From Deltaproteobacteria bacterium (GTDB taxonomy: Bacteria; Myxococcota_A; UBA796): DNA of 14,720 nt. Positions 7,195 through 14,720 of this stretch are shown here, piece by piece. Numbering within the stretch: the first letter of the stretch is position 1; the number at the start of each line of letters is the position of its first letter. Below the pieces are notes generated by a model. It saw only the letters and a program-made list of their open reading frames with translations, made no database searches and was not told where the DNA came from. The translations under genes and the position numbers were made by a program. The stretch covers positions 2,921 to 17,640 of the forward strand of contig PALY01000049.1 of the NCBI GenBank assembly GCA_002707085.1. The letters run 5' to 3'.

Positions 7195-7309
7195 GGTATC
7201 TCCTGTTGTTGGCAACTGGTGCAGGACGCTACCCCTATCCTGTCTAATGGAAAAAAGACCCGACAAGTGCGCCCAATCGGAATAGATCGGCCCCTTCTTG
7301 AGGTGCTGA
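7195..7309. promoter_or_regulatory. Divergent gcvT/gcvP promoter region
   Basis: This 115-base spacer between the gcvT and gcvP start codons must hold promoters in both directions. Both genes have ribosome binding sites at its ends (AGGAG for gcvT, GAGGT near 7300 for gcvP). No convincing -35/-10 pair can be named by eye, and no glycine-riboswitch aptamer pattern is visible; the spacer is too short for a tandem aptamer plus promoter. A shared operator here could co-regulate the P and T/H halves. Confidence 0.5.
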
Positions 7310-10165
7310 ATGTCGACTACGCTCCCTCCCCGTGATGCCTTCGTCAACCGTCACAACGGCCCTTCGCCGCGTGATATCGACGAGATGCTTGCCATTGTTA
7401 ATGCTCCAAGCTTGGATGCCCTGATTGAACAGGTAATTCCGTCTGCGATCCGTACGCCGCAGAATTTGGATCTTCCTGTGGCTTTGGATGAACTCAGTGC
7501 CATTGAAAAACTTCGGGCAATCGCAGATCAAAATGTCGTTGCTCGCAGCTACCTTGGCTACGGATACCATGACACCATCACGCCACCCGTGATCCTCAGA
7601 AACATCCTGGAGAACCCCGGCTGGTACACGGCATATACGCCATACCAAGCGGAAATATCTCAGGGCCGCCTAGAAGCACTTCTGAATTATCAAACCGCAG
7701 TTCAGGACTTAACCGGACTGCAGATCGCCAATGCATCCATGCTGGATGAAGCCACTGCGGCTGCAGAAGCAATGACCATGGCCCACCGGCTCACAAAAGG
7801 GAAATGTGACCGTTTCCTCGTGGACGCGAACTGCCATCCACAAACAATCGCAGTGGTGCTGACACGAGCCGAGCCATTGGGAATCGATGTGGTGATCGAC
7901 GACATTCATGCCTTGGATACCGATCAGGCTTGTTTTGGCGCTCTGATTCAATATCCAGCCACTGATGGTTCTGTCGTGGACTTGAGCGACTTCTGTGATC
8001 GAGTTCATGCCCACAAAGGCCTTGTGACCGCAGCCACCGATCTTCTTGCGCTCACCATACTCAAGCCACCCGGCGAGTTTGGTGCAGACATCGCTGTTGG
8101 CAACAGCCAACGCTTTGGCGTACCCCTTGGCTATGGCGGTCCTCACGCCGCATTCATGGCGACAAGCGAGAAGTACAAACGTCAAATGCCTGGCCGTATC
8201 ATTGGCGTGTCTCGCGACAGGCATGGTCATTTGGCACTGCGAATGGCCCTACAAACACGCGAACAACACATTCGAAGGGACCGAGCCACTTCTAACATTT
8301 GTACAGCGCAAGTCCTGTTGGCCATTTGTGCTGGCGCCTACGCTGTTTGGCATGGACCTGAAGGGCTTCGTGCAATCGCGGAACGCGTTCACGGCTACAC
8401 CAAACGCTTAGCGTCTGCTGCGCTACAAGCGGGCCATACTGTCTTACATAATGACTTCTTTGACACACTTCGGATTCAAGTAGCCGGCGACCGATCTGAA
8501 CTGTTGGCTCGAGCAAACGCCCTGAATATCAATATCCGAGAGATCGGTGAAAGTGACATCATCATTGCATTGGATGAACGGGTCACAGATAAAGATCTGA
8601 ACGACCTCTACCAAATACTGGGTGCAGACAGTCGGTACACGATGAGCGATGCGTTTCAACTCGACGAGTCCCTTACTCGGACCAGTGGTTTCTTGAGCCA
8701 CGAGACCTTCCACAAATATCGCTCCGAAACCGAAATGTTGCGGTACCTCCACAGCCTGGAATCAAAGGACCTGTCATTAACGACAGCGATGATCCCGCTG
8801 GGGAGTTGTACGATGAAACTCAACGCCACCACCGAAATGATTCCTGTGACTTGGCGCGAGTTTGGAGGACTTCACCCCTTCGCTCCCCTCGACCAGGCAA
8901 AAGGGTATCAATCTTTGTTTGCAGATTTGGAAACATGGTTGGCGGAGATCACTGGCTTCGATGCCGTAAGCCTTCAACCCAACGCGGGTTCTCAAGGTGA
9001 ATATGCAGGCCTTCTGACCATCCGGCGACACCACGAGCGCAACGGAAATGCGCACCGCAACATCTGCCTGATTCCCACGAGTGCGCATGGAACAAATCCC
9101 GCCAGTGCAGTGATGGCAGGCATGAAGGTCGTGGCTGTCCAATGCGATGATGAAGGAAACATCAACGTGGAAGACCTTCGTGAGAAGGCGCAGGCGCACA
9201 GCGAAAACTTGTCATCCTTGATGATCACCTACCCATCTACCCATGGAGTGTTTGAAGAATCCATCAAGGACATCTGCCAGATCATTCATGATCACGGAGG
9301 GCAGGTTTACATGGACGGAGCCAACCTCAACGCAATGGTTGGCCTTTGTCGACCCGGCGAGTTGGGCGCCGATGTCTGCCATCTCAATCTACACAAAACG
9401 TTCTGTATTCCCCATGGTGGTGGCGGCCCCGGAATGGGTCCCATTGCAGTCGCTGCTCATCTCGCACCGTACCTTCCAGGACACTCCGTGGTGGACATCG
9501 GACATGCCGAGGCCCTGGGGCCGGTATCAGCAGCACCCTGGGGAAGTCCCAGTATTCTTCCGATCACTTGGGCCTACATCGCGATGATGGGTGAACCCGG
9601 CCTGACCCGCGCATCCAAAATTGCGATTCTGAGTGCAAACTACATTGCTGAACGACTCAAAGGGCACTTCGACGTCCTGTATACGGGAAGTCAGGGCCGA
9701 ATCGCTCACGAATGCATCTTGGATTGCCGTGGTTTCAAAGCAACGACTGAAATCCAAGCCAAAGACATTGCAAAGCGGCTGATGGATTACGGCTTCCATG
9801 CACCCACCATGTCATGGCCAGTCGTGGGTACGTTGATGGTCGAACCGACGGAGAGTGAGGCCAAAGGCGAACTTGACCGTTTCTGCGATGCAATGATTGC
9901 AATCCGAAATGAGATTCGAGACATTGAGTCAGGACAATCTGACAAAGAAGACAACGCGCTCCTCAATGCACCCCATACCGCCATCGAGGTTGGTGGAGAC
10001 ACCTGGTCGCACCCCTACCCACGCAGCAAAGCGGCTTGGCCGATCCAAGGTGTCCGCGATCACAAATACTGGCCACCAGTGGGCCGTATCGACGATGCTT
10101 ATGGTGACCGAAACCTGATATGCAGCTGCCCCCCGTGGGGAGATGAGGCCCTCGAAGAAGCATAA
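7310..10165 (+). CDS. gcvP: Glycine dehydrogenase (decarboxylating), glycine cleavage P protein
   Basis: Full-length homodimer-type P protein (951 aa; the family is about 950-960) with both halves fused. It is PLP-dependent, decarboxylates glycine and loads the aminomethyl group on the H-protein lipoyl arm. Motifs: FVNRHNGPS at the start, the [18 protein letters not shown] segment, [39 protein letters not shown], and the PLP-binding Lys696 in [15 protein letters not shown]. The C-terminal [16 protein letters not shown] and CSCPPW-like end are also present. Start: the ATG at 7310, with GAGGT upstream, precedes the expected N-terminus. It stands alone on the plus strand, divergent from gcvT-gcvH. 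The L protein (lpd) is not in this window. Confidence 0.97.
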   Translation: MSTTLPPRDAFVNRHNGPSPRDIDEMLAIVNAPSLDALIEQVIPSAIRTPQNLDLPVALDELSAIEKLRAIADQNVVARSYLGYGYHDTITPPVILRNILENPGWYTAYTPYQAEISQGRLEALLNYQTAVQDLTGLQIANASMLDEATAAAEAMTMAHRLTKGKCDRFLVDANCHPQTIAVVLTRAEPLGIDVVIDDIHALDTDQACFGALIQYPATDGSVVDLSDFCDRVHAHKGLVTAATDLLALTILKPPGEFGADIAVGNSQRFGVPLGYGGPHAAFMATSEKYKRQMPGRIIGVSRDRHGHLALRMALQTREQHIRRDRATSNICTAQVLLAICAGAYAVWHGPEGLRAIAERVHGYTKRLASAALQAGHTVLHNDFFDTLRIQVAGDRSELLARANALNINIREIGESDIIIALDERVTDKDLNDLYQILGADSRYTMSDAFQLDESLTRTSGFLSHETFHKYRSETEMLRYLHSLESKDLSLTTAMIPLGSCTMKLNATTEMIPVTWREFGGLHPFAPLDQAKGYQSLFADLETWLAEITGFDAVSLQPNAGSQGEYAGLLTIRRHHERNGNAHRNICLIPTSAHGTNPASAVMAGMKVVAVQCDDEGNINVEDLREKAQAHSENLSSLMITYPSTHGVFEESIKDICQIIHDHGGQVYMDGANLNAMVGLCRPGELGADVCHLNLHKTFCIPHGGGGPGMGPIAVAAHLAPYLPGHSVVDIGHAEALGPVSAAPWGSPSILPITWAYIAMMGEPGLTRASKIAILSANYIAERLKGHFDVLYTGSQGRIAHECILDCRGFKATTEIQAKDIAKRLMDYGFHAPTMSWPVVGTLMVEPTESEAKGELDRFCDAMIAIRNEIRDIESGQSDKEDNALLNAPHTAIEVGGDTWSHPYPRSKAAWPIQGVRDHKYWPPVGRIDDAYGDRNLICSCPPWGDEALEEA

Positions 10166-10179
10166 AGAAGGCCGCGTTG

Positions 10180-10210
10180 ACTTGTCGCTAAGCCCTTATT
10201 CGCGACAGGT
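10180..10210. terminator. Hairpin between convergent gcvP and lipoprotein gene
   Basis: ACTTGTCGC (10180-10188) pairs with GCGACAGGT (10202-10210) over nine positions, one of them a G-T wobble. The loop contains TAAG/CTTA-type complementarity. It begins 15 bases after the gcvP stop and covers the last codons of the convergent lipoprotein. It could act as a bidirectional terminator; there is no clear T-tract, so rho-independent activity is uncertain. Confidence 0.4.
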
Positions 10211-11572
10211 CAGTTCGGTTTCAATCTCGATGTCATCTTCAAGCAGTTCGCCCACCTCACCCGCGACCGTGGTCACCGTCGAGTCCACCATTCCAGTAAA
10301 GTCGAGTGGCAAGTCGGTAAAGCCGACAATCATATCCAAAAGATCTAGGCTGCAGCCACCAAATGTCGTACTCGCCGAAGGATCTGCCAATAGGAGCATG
10401 TCGAGTTCAATTTCACTCGCTGCATAGCCAGAACGGGGGTTAATCTCCATGGTTCCAGAATAGTTGACGGGTACAGGCCCCACATCAATTTCGCAGTTGC
10501 TGATGCCCGTAATGGCATCGTCTGCGTAAAGGTTTGCGGTCATATAAATGTCCAGGTCAATCGACACATCGATCTCATCGACCTCGCCTGTCGTACTCAC
10601 AGAATGTTCTTCGTTGTTGAGCCATAGTATTTGCTCGGTGATGGACCAGTCCCCCATATCGAAAATACCACCAACGATAATGTCGCCATCCATATCAGAC
10701 ACCGTGTAGGAGTAGCCAGTCACGAAATCGAGCGAGTTTCCAACCGTATCATCCGCACAGTCCTCAAAATCGATGTCGTAGCCGTCACAATCTTCATCCA
10801 CACCATTCCAGGCCACCTCTCTGGCTCCTGGATACGCACTGGCATCCTCATCATTACAATCTGAAGCATCCTCTACGGTGCCAGCGGGTTCTGAACACGA
10901 TTCGATGGCTGCCGATGGATCACCGAAACCATCTCCATCTTCATCTGCATAGAACGTAGTGGTCTCCAGGCCTTCATCGATGTCGCCATCGCAGTCTTCA
11001 TCGATCGAGTCACAAGACTCGGATGCGCCTGGATGAACCGTATTATCGAAGTCATCACAATCTTGATCATTTGTGACGTGACCCGTGATTGGACCACAAC
11101 TTTGCTGACTGAATTCGGGATCCCCGTATCCATCGCTATCTTGATCATCGTAGTAGACACTTCCATCCACTGGATCATTGTCGACCTCTCCATCACAGTC
11201 GTTGTCCTTGTCGTCGCAGATCTCATCCGCTCCAGGGTAAACACTGTCATCTTGGTCGTCGCAGTCCTCATCCTCTAGGACCCCATCCCCATCCTCATCC
11301 ACTGGGTCCGCATCTGCGTCAGAATCACTATCCGCGTCCGCATCGGCGTCGGCATCCGCATCCGCATCCGCATCCGCATCCGCTTCATCGCAAAATGGAG
11401 ACCCAAAGCACCCTGAGTCGTCACAATCAAACAAACCGTCTTCGTCATTGTCGGCGCCATCAGAACAATCACCAGGATTGGTTCCTTCAGCCGCTACTTC
11501 TTCCTTTGGGCTAGCACAGCCAATGGACCAACAAATCAAACCCAGCACGCATATCAATCGGATTGAAGCCAT
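10196..11572 (-). CDS. MopE-type metal-binding-repeat lipoprotein
   Basis: Predicted secreted lipoprotein of 458 aa. Residues 1-18 form a hydrophobic signal peptide ending in SIG-Cys19. This is a somewhat atypical lipobox, but the +2 Ala would favour outer-membrane sorting. After a Cys-rich DCSDGADNDEDG unit (35-46) comes an Asp-Ala repeat linker (64-81 plus SDSDADAD), then three MopE-like units. In each, an acidic D-C-(D/N) stretch leads to a YPGA- or HPGA-type turn and then to D-x-D-C-D-G, at about 102-131, 170-198 and 237-268. The third replaces the Cys of the middle motif with AWNGVDEDCDG. Residues 270-458 are an unrecognised, probably beta-rich domain with few Cys. MopE modules bind copper or calcium-type metals in known cases; ligand and role here are unknown. 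Start: the ATG at 11572 has GGAG six bases upstream; the longer frame has no signal. It follows folD by 79 bases and may or may not share its transcript. Confidence 0.85.
   Translation of the reverse strand: MASIRLICVLGLICWSIGCASPKEEVAAEGTNPGDCSDGADNDEDGLFDCDDSGCFGSPFCDEADADADADADADADADADSDSDADADPVDEDGDGVLEDEDCDDQDDSVYPGADEICDDKDNDCDGEVDNDPVDGSVYYDDQDSDGYGDPEFSQQSCGPITGHVTNDQDCDDFDNTVHPGASESCDSIDEDCDGDIDEGLETTTFYADEDGDGFGDPSAAIESCSEPAGTVEDASDCNDEDASAYPGAREVAWNGVDEDCDGYDIDFEDCADDTVGNSLDFVTGYSYTVSDMDGDIIVGGIFDMGDWSITEQILWLNNEEHSVSTTGEVDEIDVSIDLDIYMTANLYADDAITGISNCEIDVGPVPVNYSGTMEINPRSGYAASEIELDMLLLADPSASTTFGGCSLDLLDMIVGFTDLPLDFTGMVDSTVTTVAGEVGELLEDDIEIETELTCRE
11334..11381. repeat. Hexanucleotide repeat coding for the Asp-Ala linker
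   Basis: Plus-strand units of the form GC(A/G)TC(C/G) run in tandem from 11334, including five perfect GCATCC copies at 11352-11381. They are in frame in the lipoprotein gene and encode alternating Ala-Asp on the minus strand. Being a multiple of three, copy-number change would alter linker length without breaking the frame. Confidence 0.85.
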
Positions 11573-11651
11573 AAGTATCTCCATAGAGGATGAGAGCAGG
11601 ATACCGCTTTGCCGTGAGAATGGGGTGCCGAGATCGTGACAATCGGCGATA

Positions 11652-12491
11652 TCAGGCAGTACGAAACTCAGCTGCACGAACAGTGTTTTCCATCAACATC
11701 GCAATGGTCATGGGCCCCACACCACCAGGCACAGGAGTAATCCAGCCTGCATTTTTAGATGCAGCATCAGTATCGACATCTCCAACCAAGGAGCCATCGT
11801 CCAGGCGATTGATGCCCACATCGATGACAACGGAACCCTTGCGAACCCACTCACCCTTTACAAAATGAGGCCGTCCAACAGCTGCAACAACAATGTCTGC
11901 TTGTGCCAATAGATCTGGGAGGTTTCTTGTTCGACTGTGCGCCAAGGTCACAGTCGCGTTGGCCTTCTCCAGCAACATGGCCATCGGACGACCAACAATG
12001 TTGCTGCGCCCAATGACAACCGCATGTTTACCTTCTATCGACACACCTGAGCGTTCCAGCAGCTTCATCACCCCACAAGGCGTGCATGGAACAAAGCGAG
12101 GGCGACCCTGCGATAGCAAACCGGCATTGACAGGGTGGAATCCATCTACATCCTTTTCTGGGGCAATACGATCCAAGATGGCTGTGGAATCCAAGTGGTC
12201 CGGCAATGGGAGTTGCACCAAAATTCCATCGATTAAATCGTCAGCGTTCACCGCATCAATCACTGCTTCCAACTCTACCTGCGACGTCTCGACATCCAAG
12301 TGGATTTCCTTGTGATGAAAGCCCAAACGCTCCGCTCTCTGAGTTTTACGTCCGACATACACCTTGCTGGCGGGGTCTTCTCCAACACGAACGACCGCTA
12401 TACCTGGCGGCCTCGGAAGTGCTGCAATCCGGGGCCGCAAAGCCTGACATGTATCTTTTGCGACCAAACGCCCATTAATATTCACAGCCAT
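11652..12491 (-). CDS. folD: Bifunctional methylene-THF dehydrogenase / methenyl-THF cyclohydrolase
   Basis: FolD, 279 aa (family about 280-300). It interconverts 5,10-methylene-THF, 5,10-methenyl-THF and 10-formyl-THF in the cytoplasm using NADP+. Motifs: VGEDPASKVYVGRK with Tyr45 and catalytic Lys49, GILVQLPLP, KDVDGFHPVN, PCTPCGVMKLL, the cofactor loop GRSNIVGRPMAMLL, VIDVGIN, GDVD and the terminal TPVPGGVGPMTIAML. Start: the ATG at 12491 shares one base with the stop of the upstream FmdB-type gene (TAATG), indicating translational coupling. Glycine cleavage genes nearby feed the same one-carbon pool, but they form separate transcription units. Confidence 0.97.
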   Translation of the reverse strand: MAVNINGRLVAKDTCQALRPRIAALPRPPGIAVVRVGEDPASKVYVGRKTQRAERLGFHHKEIHLDVETSQVELEAVIDAVNADDLIDGILVQLPLPDHLDSTAILDRIAPEKDVDGFHPVNAGLLSQGRPRFVPCTPCGVMKLLERSGVSIEGKHAVVIGRSNIVGRPMAMLLEKANATVTLAHSRTRNLPDLLAQADIVVAAVGRPHFVKGEWVRKGSVVIDVGINRLDDGSLVGDVDTDAASKNAGWITPVPGGVGPMTIAMLMENTVRAAEFRTA

Positions 12492-12733
12492 TAGTCGTCC
12501 GAACCTCCTGAAGCCCCGGTAGAATCACCCCCCGAGGAGCCTCCACCTTTGAGTCCATAATGGTCTTTGTACCAACCCCCACCCTTGAGTACGAACGACG
12601 TTCGACTCACGAGCTTCTTTACTGTTCCAGTGCCTTCACACTCTGGACAATCCTTGATGGGGTCGTCTGAAATCTTCTGAAGGCGCTCAAAAGCGTGTCC
12701 ACATCTTTCACAACCGTACTCATAAATGGGCAT
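12491..12733 (-). CDS. FmdB-family zinc-ribbon protein
   Basis: Small protein of 80 aa. Starts [16 protein letters not shown], the standard FmdB/CxxC-CxxC-SSSS regulatory-type zinc ribbon, with Zn ligands Cys8, Cys11, Cys29 and Cys32 (CPECEG). A Ser/Thr-Val-Ser-Arg and [12 protein letters not shown] segment (51-62) and a Gly/Ser/Asp-rich tail follow, as in many family members. Molecular function is not established, though a regulatory role is often annotated. Start: the ATG at 12733 has GGAG five bases upstream; an open frame to 12820 would enter the opposite-strand promoter region. It overlaps folD by one base downstream and diverges from the lipase gene across about 90 bases. Confidence 0.92.
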   Translation of the reverse strand: MPIYEYGCERCGHAFERLQKISDDPIKDCPECEGTGTVKKLVSRTSFVLKGGGWYKDHYGLKGGGSSGGDSTGASGGSDD

Positions 12734-12822
12734 CGTCACTCCAAGAGCGCGGTCCCTATCACGTGACACACTGATGCGCAGTGGTTTGATTATGAACTGT
12801 TCCAGAGGTACCCTCATCACCC
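12734..12822. promoter_or_regulatory. Divergent FmdB-folD / lipase promoter region with TCACGTGA palindrome
   Basis: This 89-base spacer between divergent start codons holds an 8-bp palindrome, TCACGTGA (12759-12766). On the plus strand, GTGACA (12763-12768) and GATTAT (12788-12793) form a poor -35/-10 pair with a 19-base spacer. A regulator bound at the palindrome would be positioned to affect both directions. The palindrome is short and could be chance. Confidence 0.35.
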
Positions 12823-13668
12823 ATGGACGGCGTCCTCACTCTCGCATTTGTTTACTTGTTGGTATGCACCATTCCGGTGCTGGTCGGCGCTTGTGTTCTC
12901 GCCATGGAACACAGAGCGCCTATTCGGTCATCTCGGGCTGGCATCAGCTGGTTCTTTAGAGAGAGTGCCGCGCACGCTGTTGTGATTGCTGCACTGCCAT
13001 TTGGATGGTGGCCCGTCTCACCCATCCAACATCATCGACGAGAAGACATCGCAGAAACGCCATCACCAAATCAAAACCGCGTCCCTGTACTCTTGGTACA
13101 CGGCTACGGCATGAACCGCGCCTGTTTTACATTCCTCAAAACGTACCTCCATACACGTGGGTGGGATTGGGTATGGGCGATCAATCATCGTCCAAGATCC
13201 AGCCCTATCCCTGTATTCGCCAAAAACTTGGGACGTTCTATCGAACGGTTGGTCGCAGAGTCCGGTAGCGAACAAATCGACATCGTTGCTCATTCGATGG
13301 GAGGAATCGTCACCGCCTATGCTCTACAAGAGTTTGGCTATGCTCGACACGTCCGGAAAGTCATCACCTTGGGAACGCCTTGGGCTGGGACCCTTACCTA
13401 TGTCTTCTCATGGTTAAGAGAAGGAATGGACATGGCCCCCGATTCTGAAGTCATTGAAACAGTGAAAAATTACGAGGGGAACACCGTGGCCATCTGGAGT
13501 CGTCACGATCATATGAATGTACCCACGTCTTCAGCAAACCCGTCGCATGCCCACTCCATCGAAGTTCCTCATATTGGGCACCAAGAAATGCTAATTAGCG
13601 CTCGATGCTTTCGAATTATCGCTGAAACACTGAATGAAAACACCGCCCTTGTTGAAGGACAACAGTGA
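12823..13668 (+). CDS. Lipase/esterase-like alpha/beta hydrolase with N-terminal membrane anchor
   Basis: Serine hydrolase of 281 aa. An N-terminal hydrophobic segment (about 5-27) and a second (50-64) suggest a membrane anchor. The hydrolase fold starts near 86 with the strand [12 protein letters not shown] (oxyanion region, 88-98). The nucleophile is Ser158 in AHSMGG, followed by TLGTPWAGT (lid/strand), Asp229 in SRHDHMNVP and His253 in GHQEML: a complete catalytic triad. The lipid-like substrate is inferred from similarity to triacylglycerol lipases. Start: the ATG at 12823; the nearest purine run (AGAGG, 12804-12808) is 14 bases away, so the ribosome binding site is weak. The stop overlaps the next gene's GTG as GTGA, so it is coupled to the ArsA-like ATPase. 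Confidence 0.88.
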   Translation: MDGVLTLAFVYLLVCTIPVLVGACVLAMEHRAPIRSSRAGISWFFRESAAHAVVIAALPFGWWPVSPIQHHRREDIAETPSPNQNRVPVLLVHGYGMNRACFTFLKTYLHTRGWDWVWAINHRPRSSPIPVFAKNLGRSIERLVAESGSEQIDIVAHSMGGIVTAYALQEFGYARHVRKVITLGTPWAGTLTYVFSWLREGMDMAPDSEVIETVKNYEGNTVAIWSRHDHMNVPTSSANPSHAHSIEVPHIGHQEMLISARCFRIIAETLNENTALVEGQQ

Positions 13669-14600
13669 AGATTCTCGACAAGAAAATATTGATTGTCACA
13701 GGCAAAGGTGGAACTGGGAAAACCACAACAGCAGCGGCCATCGGCCTCTGGGCTGCCCGACGGGGCAAAAACACCCTGCTTGTTGAGTGCAACGGGGCTT
13801 CCCACTTGTGTCCATTATTTAGACGGTCCAGTGCAGGGTACTCACCGGTTTCCGTTCATCCCGGACTCAGCATCATGAGCATTACCTCAGAAGAGGCAAT
13901 CGAAGACTATATTGTTCAACAAATCAAGATTCGAAAGCTGTATTCACTGGTGTTTCGTAATCGCATCATGAGTCCATTCATGGATGCGGTACCCGGCCTT
14001 CATGATGCGGTTCACTTGGGCAAGGTTTTTGACCTGAGCCGAGAAACAAACAAAACAGGCCAACCCGTTTGGGATCTGATTGTTGTAGACGCTCCAGCAA
14101 CTGGTCATGGATTAAGCATGCTGGCGTCCCCCCGTTCGATGATGGAATTGACCAGAAAGGGACCAATCTTCCAAGGTGTGAAACAAGTTCATGATGTGAT
14201 TTCAGACCCAACAAAAACTGGGATTATCCTCACCTGTTTACCTGAAGAAATGCCCGTGAGTGAGACCCAAGATCTCTTCGAAAAGCTGGGGCCTCAAAAC
14301 CGACTTGTCTTGGCTTGTGTCCTCAATGAAATCACACCAGCGGTCTTACCGGATGAAATCGACTGGTCGGTGGTTCGCCCTCAGTTGATGGAATCTGAGC
14401 ATCCAGAAATACACAAAGCTGCGGATCTGACAGAACGTTGGAGCATGCGCATCGAAGATCAAGAACGCGCCCGCACATCGCTCAAATCGACACTGGGCAC
14501 TCCAGTGGTCGACCTTCCTTTTCTCTTCGACCGTTCCTTGGCATTCTCTGAACTCCAGGTCCTATCACAAGCCTTAGAAACAGCGATGGGGCGCGCATGA
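13665..14600 (+). CDS. ArsA-family ATPase (first of a pair)
   Basis: P-loop ATPase of 311 aa in the SIMIBI/ArsA (Get3-like) group. The deviant Walker A KGGTGKTT (14-21) carries the signature lysine, and a hydrophobic strand plus [14 protein letters not shown] forms the Walker B / switch segment. The wording [21 protein letters not shown] and [10 protein letters not shown] is typical of paired ArsA-like ATPases of actinobacteria and myxobacteria rather than of arsenite pumps; no arsB, arsC or arsR is near. Cys43 and Cys50 are the only close cysteines. Function is unknown; membrane-protein targeting or complex assembly is an inference from Get3. Start: GTG at 13665 overlapping the lipase stop, with GAAGGA upstream. 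The stop overlaps the next gene's ATG (ATGA, 14597-14600). Confidence 0.9.
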   Translation: MKILDKKILIVTGKGGTGKTTTAAAIGLWAARRGKNTLLVECNGASHLCPLFRRSSAGYSPVSVHPGLSIMSITSEEAIEDYIVQQIKIRKLYSLVFRNRIMSPFMDAVPGLHDAVHLGKVFDLSRETNKTGQPVWDLIVVDAPATGHGLSMLASPRSMMELTRKGPIFQGVKQVHDVISDPTKTGIILTCLPEEMPVSETQDLFEKLGPQNRLVLACVLNEITPAVLPDEIDWSVVRPQLMESEHPEIHKAADLTERWSMRIEDQERARTSLKSTLGTPVVDLPFLFDRSLAFSELQVLSQALETAMGRA

Positions 14601-14720
14601 GCTTCAGTAGCCAAATCGTTATTTGCTGTGGCTCAGGAGGTGTTGGCAAAACCACCACCAGCGCAGCGCTTGCGCTGAAATGGGCGCGCGATGGCGATCG
14701 CGTCGTCGTACTTACGATCG
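14597..14720 (+). CDS. ArsA-family ATPase (second of pair), 5' part only
   Basis: Truncated by the window edge; only 41 codons are seen. It begins [27 protein letters not shown], a Walker A P-loop (12-20), and continues into a second strand (VVVLTI). It starts as ATGA on the stop of the first ArsA gene, which shows that the two are translationally coupled partners. The loop reads GSGGVGKTT, with Ser in place of the signature Lys of the first copy. Identification relies on the P-loop and tandem context alone. Confidence 0.75.
   Translation, partial: MSFSSQIVICCGSGGVGKTTTSAALALKWARDGDRVVVLTI

Noticed and set aside
7195..7309. Glycine riboswitch upstream of gcvT or gcvP
   Set aside because: The spacer is too short for the usual tandem aptamer plus promoter and no aptamer-like conserved core is visible.
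819..7596. Other TGATCC hexamers (about 821, 6009, 6822 and 7590) as ChrR-type promoters
   Set aside because: They fall inside genes without a suitable downstream start; the number found is what chance would give.
11334..11381. Short tandem repeat as a CRISPR-like array or mobile element trace
   Set aside because: Units are six bases without spacers and are in frame inside the lipoprotein gene as an Asp-Ala linker.
13665..14600. Arsenic-resistance annotation for the ArsA-like ATPase
   Set aside because: No arsB, arsC, arsD or arsR neighbour, and its motifs match the paired ArsA-like ATPases of unknown role rather than an arsenite pump.

Overview
This is a moderate-GC bacterial chromosome segment, densely packed with genes. 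It has no tRNA, rRNA, CRISPR array, insertion sequence or phage gene, and no gene-free stretch above 300 bases. Its most diagnostic features are a lipoprotein with MopE-type Asp/Cys-rich metal-binding repeats, a tandem pair of ArsA-like ATPases, and membrane proteins of the DUF1295/DUF2177/DUF2878 families. Together these suggest a Gram-negative of the Myxococcota / former Deltaproteobacteria type. That placement is inferred from gene content, not from a marker gene.

Layout. (1) 1-2001, plus strand: an aldehyde dehydrogenase, then a stand-alone thioredoxin with an inverted repeat just upstream. (2) 2042-5705: three small membrane-protein genes on the minus strand (DUF1295, DUF2177, DUF2878 in transcription order). 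They diverge from a plus-strand pair, a renalase-like FAD oxidoreductase and a translationally coupled C-factor-type SDR. This set resembles the accessory genes often found beside ECF sigma/ChrR singlet-oxygen regulons and cyclopropane/furan fatty-acid enzymes in Proteobacteria, but no cfa, photolyase, sigma factor or ChrR gene is in this window. The divergent intergenic region carries a TGATCC box with an AT-rich element 18-19 bases downstream. (3) 5712-10165: the glycine cleavage system, with gcvT-gcvH on the minus strand and a full-length gcvP divergent from them across about 115 bases. (4) 10196-12733, minus strand: an FmdB-type zinc-ribbon gene overlapping folD by one base, then the MopE-repeat lipoprotein. 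(5) 12823-14720, plus strand: an alpha/beta-hydrolase (lipase-like) followed by two overlapping ArsA-like ATPase genes, the second cut by the window edge.

Functionally, gcvT/H/P and folD both serve one-carbon (tetrahydrofolate) metabolism: glycine cleavage makes methylene-THF and FolD interconverts it with formyl-THF. Region 2 looks like an envelope/lipid or photo-oxidative-stress module and is the most interesting part. Regions 4 and 5 contain cell-envelope and targeting-type ATPase genes whose substrates cannot be read from sequence. Convergent junctions at about 2040 and 10195 carry hairpins that could act as bidirectional terminators.
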